From Oscillospiraceae bacterium (GTDB taxonomy: Bacteria; Bacillota; Clostridia; Oscillospirales; Ruminococcaceae), in contig WRBI01000005.1 of the NCBI GenBank assembly GCA_009784625.1, forward strand, positions 33,298-97,297: 64,000 nt of DNA. The letters run 5' to 3'. A program made the translations under genes and the position numbers. This document shows positions 59,598-64,000 of this stretch, piece by piece; position 1 is the stretch's first letter, and the number at the start of each line of letters is the position of its first letter. The notes below the pieces were generated by a model. That model was given only the letters and a program-made list of their open reading frames with translations. It ran no database searches and had not been told where the DNA came from.

Positions 59598-61211
59598 TTA
59601 CGCTTCGATTAAGGGGACATCGATCTCAAATGTTGTGCCCTCGCCCACCAGAGCAGGCCGGTGAAGGACAATGTTTACGATGTCGCCGACCTGTCTGGCG
59701 GCCAGAACCGCGGCAATGTCGTTGAGGTTTAAAATGCGCTCACCGTCGATATAAGTGATGATGTCGCCGCGAATTACCCCGCGCGAGATCAGCTCGGTAG
59801 ATGAGATGCTGTCAATCTGTACACCCGGCGGCCAGCCGCGCTCGCGCGCGTCGGTTTCGGTCACAATCATCCCGGTAATGCCGAGCAGCGGCCGGCCGGT
59901 CACCCGGCCGTTCGAGATCAAGTCTTCTATAACCGGGATCGCGTCCGAAATCGGGATGGCGAACCCGATCCCCTCATAGCCGATCTCGACAATCTTCGCG
60001 GTGTTGATCCCGATCACCTGGCCGAATTCATTGCAGAGCGGCCCGCCCGAGTTGCCGGGGTTTATGGCCGCGTCGGTCTGAATGAATGTGGTTGAATTAA
60101 ACGGGGTGGTGATCACCCGGTTGACCGCGGAGACAACCCCGCGGGTTACGCTGCCGGCCAGTTCCAGCCCGCCGGGGTTGCCGATGGCGACCACGGTCTC
60201 GCCGACTTCGAGCTGGTTGGAATCACCAAAGACGGCGGCGGTCAGCCCGGTCTGATTAACCCGGATGACCGCAAGGTCGGTGCGGTTGTCGTAACCGACC
60301 AAAAAAGCTTCGGCCTCTGTGTTGTCGTCAAAGACCACCCGCAGCGAATCCGAGCCCTCGACTACGTGCGCGTTTGTGACGATGTAACCGTCCTCGCTGA
60401 TGATAATCCCGCTGCCGCCCGTGGTCGGGATCAGCAGGTGGCTGGCCTGGTAGTTGACGATTCCGACCACGGACGGGCGGACCACCCTGGCCACCTGTGG
60501 GATGGTCATCAACTCCCCGACAGACGGGGTGTAGTCGTCGGTGGGCGGCCGGCCTTCGATGGGTATGGTGAAGCCGCCCTCCCCGCTGGGGGCGGAGGGT
60601 ACCCACGGCTGCTGACTGACATTGTCCGCAGCCGGCTCACTGCCGGTGACCGCCCAAATGACGTTGTACCCGGCGATTCCAAGCATCCCGACCGAGATCA
60701 GGCAAAGAACGGCCATCACAAAAACGACAACCCCGCGGTTTCGCTTTTTGCGCCCTTTTTGGGGCGGCGACTTGTCATATTCGGCAAAGTTCCACTGATA
60801 GCCGTACCCGGGCTGGCCTTCAAGCGGTTTCCAGCTGTGGGAGTTGCCGTATTGGTAGGGGTTTTGCGGTTGACCCTGACTGCCCCCGATATAAGGCGGC
60901 GCAAACGAACCCCCGCCCATATTCCGGACAAAGCCGCCGTGATAGCGGCCCCGGCTCCGGCTACCGGCACCGTGTTCAGGCGGGGGCGTCTCAAAGACAG
61001 GCAGGGGGGCGGACTGTGCCGCTTTTGGCTCCGTTTTTGGAGTGTATACAGGCTCTACAAACTCCAGCGCAGGCCGGGCTGCCTCAGATTCTTGGGAATA
61101 GTCAAGCTGACCCGGATCCCGGTCAGGGGATGGGTCCTGCGCGGGCGGGGCGGTCTGTACAGGCGTCCCCTCCGGCCCGGAATCTATATTTTCGCGTTCA
61201 TACTCACTCAC
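59598..61211 (-). CDS. HtrA/DegP-type membrane-anchored serine protease
   Basis: A 537-residue quality-control protease. The first 165 residues are a Pro/Gly/Gln-rich cytoplasmic region. One membrane span follows (VVVFVMAVLCLISVGMLGIA, about 167-186), then an extracytoplasmic trypsin-like domain with the triad His in VTNAHVVEGSD, Asp in NRTDLAVIRV and Ser in INPGNSGGPLC, and a C-terminal PDZ domain (PLLGITGMIVTETDARERGW). GTG 61211 is used, with GGAGGT seven bases upstream. It shares an operon with ymdB. Confidence 0.93.
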   Translation of the reverse strand: MSEYERENIDSGPEGTPVQTAPPAQDPSPDRDPGQLDYSQESEAARPALEFVEPVYTPKTEPKAAQSAPLPVFETPPPEHGAGSRSRGRYHGGFVRNMGGGSFAPPYIGGSQGQPQNPYQYGNSHSWKPLEGQPGYGYQWNFAEYDKSPPQKGRKKRNRGVVVFVMAVLCLISVGMLGIAGYNVIWAVTGSEPAADNVSQQPWVPSAPSGEGGFTIPIEGRPPTDDYTPSVGELMTIPQVARVVRPSVVGIVNYQASHLLIPTTGGSGIIISEDGYIVTNAHVVEGSDSLRVVFDDNTEAEAFLVGYDNRTDLAVIRVNQTGLTAAVFGDSNQLEVGETVVAIGNPGGLELAGSVTRGVVSAVNRVITTPFNSTTFIQTDAAINPGNSGGPLCNEFGQVIGINTAKIVEIGYEGIGFAIPISDAIPVIEDLISNGRVTGRPLLGITGMIVTETDARERGWPPGVQIDSISSTELISRGVIRGDIITYIDGERILNLNDIAAVLAARQVGDIVNIVLHRPALVGEGTTFEIDVPLIEA

Positions 61212-61305
61212 GCACACTACCTCCGTCCAAAGCCCAAAAGATGGTATCGTCTAATTATACAGTATCGGACAGGAAAAATCTACGACAAATTCCGCTAATT
61301 AACAA

Positions 61306-61367
61306 GAGTTTGTCTTGAAGCCGCTTGCTGTGACAGCGATGGCGCGGCAATGGGCTTTAAAACACAC
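61306..61367. repeat. Inverted-repeat element, family D, copy 2 (short)
   Basis: TTTGTCTTGAAGCCGCTTGC and, reversed from the other side, GTGTGTTTTAAAGCCCATTG match the ends of the element at 14986-15120. It sits just downstream of a histidine kinase stop codon. Confidence 0.5.
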
Positions 61368-61374
61368 GCCGGAT

Positions 61375-62853
61375 TTACCGTGTTTTTTCTTTGTTTTCTT
61401 TCTCCTTCTCCAGCTCCTTGATGATCTGTTTGGGCGGGTTGGGGATACAGATTTCAAATTCTGTGTAACTGCCCTCTTCTGTACGGACAAAGATTTCGCC
61501 CTTGTGGTAATTGATGATCGACTTTACGATGTGCAGGCCGAGCCCGACCCCGCTCTTGTTCAGGGACCGGCTTTTATCGGACTTATAAAACCGCTCGAAA
61601 AGCAGGGGGACTTCCGACTTGATCAATCCTTCACCGGTGTTGCGAATGGCGATATAACTGCGCTGCCCGTCGATCTGGTAATGGAAAGTGATCACGCCGT
61701 CCTCGTTGACAAACTTGATCGCGTTGTCTATGAGATTGTAAATGACTTGATGCATCAGGTCAATGTCGGCCCAGACCCAAACCTTGTCGGCGTCAAGCCC
61801 CTTGATGGTCAGGTGTTTCTCATCAATGACCGCCTCAAAATTAAAGACGGTCTGCCGGACAATCTCGCCCACGTCGAACAGGGTGTAGTTGATGTTCAGC
61901 TCACCCGTTTCAATCCGGGCGGTGTCCAGCATGGACCGCGCCAGCCGCGCCAGCCGCTTGACTTCGTTTGAGACAACACTCAGATACTGCTCGTGCTTCT
62001 CTTTCGGGATAGTGCCGTCCAGGATTCCGTCCACAAAGCCGCCGATGGTGGTCATCGGGGTCTTGAGCTCGTGGGAAACATTGGCAACAAAAGACCGCCG
62101 GGTCGTCTCGGTTGCCGCCAGGGTGGAGGCCATATTGTTAAATGCCATAGCCAGCTGACCCAGCTCGTCGTATCCGCCCACCTGTACCCGCTTTGAAAAA
62201 TCCCCCTGTGAAAAACTTTGGGTGGCGCTGAGCATTTCCTTTAGCGGACGAACCAGGTTGGAAGTGATAAAATATATCAGCACAAAGGCGATAAAGAGCA
62301 CAACGGCCGCACTGATGCTAAACATATTTAAAAGTTCGCGCAAAAATACCATATGGCCTTCGGCGTTGGCTGAGGCGAACACAACCCCGATCACCTGGCC
62401 GCCCGCCTCAACCGGCACTCCGACCACATAATGCAGCTCAGAAAAAAAGTCATCCAGCGTGCCGGTGCCGGTAAAAATAGAGCCGGTCGCCTCATAGACC
62501 ACATCGGCGGGAAGTGCCCGCCCGTGTGCCTGTGCGCTCTGTGCCCCCGCGCTGTAAAGTACATGGCCGCTTGTGTCGGCCAGGAACAACTCAACATCCA
62601 TGGCGACCGCTAAAATTTCAAAGATCTCGGAGATTCCGCGTTCGTTGATATGCCCGTAAAGTACAAAGTCATAAAAGCTGTGGGATGTGATTGCGGCGGC
62701 GTTTCGCGCGTTCCGCTCAAGCATCTCGTACCGGTCACTTTGAAAGTATTGGGAAGCAAAGACCATGAGCACGGCGCCCAATATAATAATGCTGAGCACC
62801 ATACAAAAAGAGAAGATCGAAAAGTATTTCCTGAACAGGCTGCTGCTTTTCAC
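61375..62853 (-). CDS. Sensor histidine kinase with HAMP domain
   Basis: A 492-residue class I histidine kinase. The first membrane span is at about 12-34 (FSIFSFCMVLSIIILGAVLM), an extracytoplasmic sensor region follows to about 165, and the second span is at about 172-195. HAMP comes next, then HisKA with His in FVANVSHELKTPMTTIGGFV, and HATPase_c with NLIDNAIKFVNEDG and GVGLGLHIVKSI. It pairs with the response regulator nine bases upstream. GTG 62853 is the likely start; the overall layout resembles envelope-stress kinases such as CssS, fitting the HtrA protease nearby. Confidence 0.92.
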   Translation of the reverse strand: MKSSSLFRKYFSIFSFCMVLSIIILGAVLMVFASQYFQSDRYEMLERNARNAAAITSHSFYDFVLYGHINERGISEIFEILAVAMDVELFLADTSGHVLYSAGAQSAQAHGRALPADVVYEATGSIFTGTGTLDDFFSELHYVVGVPVEAGGQVIGVVFASANAEGHMVFLRELLNMFSISAAVVLFIAFVLIYFITSNLVRPLKEMLSATQSFSQGDFSKRVQVGGYDELGQLAMAFNNMASTLAATETTRRSFVANVSHELKTPMTTIGGFVDGILDGTIPKEKHEQYLSVVSNEVKRLARLARSMLDTARIETGELNINYTLFDVGEIVRQTVFNFEAVIDEKHLTIKGLDADKVWVWADIDLMHQVIYNLIDNAIKFVNEDGVITFHYQIDGQRSYIAIRNTGEGLIKSEVPLLFERFYKSDKSRSLNKSGVGLGLHIVKSIINYHKGEIFVRTEEGSYTEFEICIPNPPKQIIKELEKEKENKEKTR

Positions 62854-62862
62854 AAGCAATCC

Positions 62863-63555
62863 CTACTCTTTCACTTCAAATTTATATCCCACGCCCCAAA
62901 CAGTCTTCAGCGTCCACTTACCCGATACGCCCTCCAGCTTTTCGCGCAGCCTCTTGATGTGTACGTCCACCGTTCTCGAATCCCCGTAATACTCAAAGCC
63001 CCAAACTTCATCCAATAGCTGGTCGCGGGTGTAGACCCGGTTGGGGTTGCTGGCCAGGTGAAAGAGCAGTTCAAGCTCTTTGGGCGGGGTATCGACCACC
63101 TTGCCGTCCACTTTCAGCTCGTACTTGGTCATGTTGACCACCAGCTTGTCATAGCTGACCTCTTTGGTGTCGGCGCCGTCGTTGGTTTTGCCGGTTCGGC
63201 GGAGAACCGCTTTGATTCGCGCGACAATTTCTTTTGCGTCAAAGGGTTTGACCACGTAGTCGTCCGCGCCAAGTTCAAGGCCGAGCACCTTATCGAAGGT
63301 CTCGCCTTTGGCGGTCAGCATGATGATGGGGGTGTTCGATTTTTTGCGGATTTCCCGCAAAACCTGCCAGCCGTCCAGCTTTGGCATCATGATATCGAGC
63401 AGGACGATATCCGGGCTTTCCGGCCCGAACTTGGACAGAGCCTCTTCGCCGTCGTTGGCGATGATGACCGTGTAGTCTTCTTTTTCCAGATAAAGCCGCA
63501 AAAGCTCGACGATGTTTTTGTCGTCGTCCGCAACCAGAATTTTGCCTTTTTGCAT
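62863..63555 (-). CDS. OmpR/PhoB-family response regulator
   Basis: A 230-residue regulator. The receiver domain (about 1-120) shows VADDDKNIVELLRLYL, the phosphorylation site Asp in IVLLDIMMPKLDG, and MLTAKG and VVKPFD switch residues. The C-terminal winged helix (about 130-228) has PPKELELLFHLASNPNRVYT and YGDSRTVDVHIKRLREKLE. It is the first gene of the operon with the histidine kinase. GGAGGATG precedes the ATG, and a TATAAT box is seen on the - strand at 63591-63596. Confidence 0.95.
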   Translation of the reverse strand: MQKGKILVADDDKNIVELLRLYLEKEDYTVIIANDGEEALSKFGPESPDIVLLDIMMPKLDGWQVLREIRKKSNTPIIMLTAKGETFDKVLGLELGADDYVVKPFDAKEIVARIKAVLRRTGKTNDGADTKEVSYDKLVVNMTKYELKVDGKVVDTPPKELELLFHLASNPNRVYTRDQLLDEVWGFEYYGDSRTVDVHIKRLREKLEGVSGKWTLKTVWGVGYKFEVKE

Positions 63556-63590
63556 TTTTTACATCCTCCACAATTTATTGCGCTAAGATC

Positions 63591-63596
63591 ATTATA
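63591..63596 (-). promoter_or_regulatory. -10 box of the two-component operon
   Basis: A perfect TATAAT on the - strand, 36 bases before the regulator start. The -35 region is weak (TTCATC at 19 bases). Confidence 0.45.
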
Positions 63597-63739
63597 GCCT
63601 AAAAAGACCCATAATGATGAATTTTTTCTAAAGTTTTTGAACTTTTGGCTTGCAAGATGTTTGCAGGGCATGTACAATATACAATTGACAATTAACCGGC
63701 GCAGTGTTTTGCTGCTTAACCAGTTGTTGTTTGCTTTGG

Positions 63740-63882
63740 TTTTGCATTTCGGATTTTCAGGCGTTAGGGCTTGTCGGAATCTCCGGTGGCCTTGCGTTTC
63801 GGGGATTAAGGGCATATAATCGGGATTTCCGATATCGTTGCCTTTCGGGCTATAAGGACATATCGGAATCTCCGATGGAATT
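63740..63882 (+). repeat. Imperfect tandem repeats of about 45 bases
   Basis: Successive units start TCGGAATCTCCGGTGG (63774), TCGGGATTTCCGATATC and TCGGAATCTCCGATGG, with TTGC-TTTCGGG and TAAGG-CATAT blocks between them. An earlier partial unit starts near 63740. Each unit holds a small TCGG/CCGA inverted repeat. Confidence 0.6.
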
Positions 63883-63886
63883 AAAA

Positions 63887-63998
63887 TGGGGCGCTTCGCC
63901 CCCAAGCCCCCGAGTTACTTTTTTCCACGACCAAAAAAGTAACCAAAAAGGCCGCTTAAGGGGGGCAGGGGGCCCGCCCCCAGCTGGCCCCCCTTAAG
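63887..63998 (+). repeat. Three consecutive strong hairpins at the window end
   Basis: GGGGCG/CGCCCC, then GTTACTTTTTT/AAAAAAGTAAC, then a long G+C-rich arm CTTAAGGGGGG/CCCCCCTTAAG with an inner GGGGGC/GCCCCC. It is non-coding. It may be a repeat element or a terminator cluster; the right side is cut by the window. Confidence 0.6.
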
Positions 63999-64000
63999 AA

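Noticed and set aside
61040..61056. GTATACAGGCTCTAC resembles a family C end.
   Set aside because: It lies inside the HtrA-like gene in frame, with no partner end or TA pair; probably chance.
1..64000. CRISPR array, integrase, transposase or phage genes.
   Set aside because: No regularly spaced repeats with unique spacers and no protein of these families was found; only non-autonomous repeat elements are present.

Overview
The window reads as a chromosomal segment of a spore-forming, Gram-positive anaerobe of the class Clostridia, most likely near the Oscillospirales/Ruminococcaceae. The evidence is the sporulation content (a yabM-mazG-rqcP-yabP-yabQ-divIC-yabR cluster, spmA-spmB, spoIIID, an AbrB/SpoVT-like regulator), a bacterial glycogen operon with a separate GlgD subunit, an FprA-type flavodiiron protein fused to rubredoxin, SAM-I and FMN riboswitches, and moderately high G+C in the backbone. 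No rRNA, tRNA, CRISPR array, prophage or transposase gene was found.

Layout. 0-9 kb (+ strand): the 3' part of hemZ, a nucleoside kinase, a zinc-ribbon protein, then the conserved sporulation/division cluster, interrupted by an A+T-rich lipoprotein gene and a MITE. 9-10.3 kb: non-coding region with a structured stretch and two MITEs upstream of hpf. 11-17 kb (- strand): glgB-glgC-glgD-glgA. 17-30 kb: a divergent cis-prenyltransferase, spmA-spmB, abrB-like, a four-domain flavodiiron protein, a cell-wall-anchored protein, a cell-wall amidase, a FliK-like/FlhB-C pair, cheW and spoIIID.

30-50 kb is a visibly A+T-richer accessory island for a surface glycan. The + strand operon (30.3-38.3 kb) encodes a CDP-glycerol-phosphotransferase-like enzyme with a beta-propeller, two acyl carrier proteins, a reductase, two adenylate-forming ligases and an acyltransferase. 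The convergent - strand operon (38.3-49.6 kb) encodes an acyltransferase-like protein, a 600-residue Rossmann/glycosyltransferase-like protein, two radical SAM enzymes with the same Rossmann-like N-terminus, a pyruvyltransferase with a G10 tract, a NeuB-type synthase, a NeuA-PseG fusion, and a cytidylyltransferase fused to a CobD-like PLP enzyme. Together they suggest a nonulosonic-acid glycan decorated with a CDP-activated amino alcohol and a carrier-protein-bound acyl or aminoacyl group. This is the best candidate here for an undescribed system. galE follows at 50.2 kb.

51-64 kb returns to backbone genes, nearly all on the - strand: mpg, hutD (+), a large hybrid histidine kinase, a predicted small RNA, metK under a SAM-I riboswitch, ribU under an FMN riboswitch, ymdB, an HtrA-type protease and an OmpR-type two-component system. 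The last 250 bases hold tandem repeats and a stack of strong hairpins.

At least four families of small inverted-repeat elements (called A, B, C and D here) are scattered through the backbone. Many sit immediately after stop codons, and some overlap them. All functional calls come from reading the sequence and knowledge of protein families; no database search was run.
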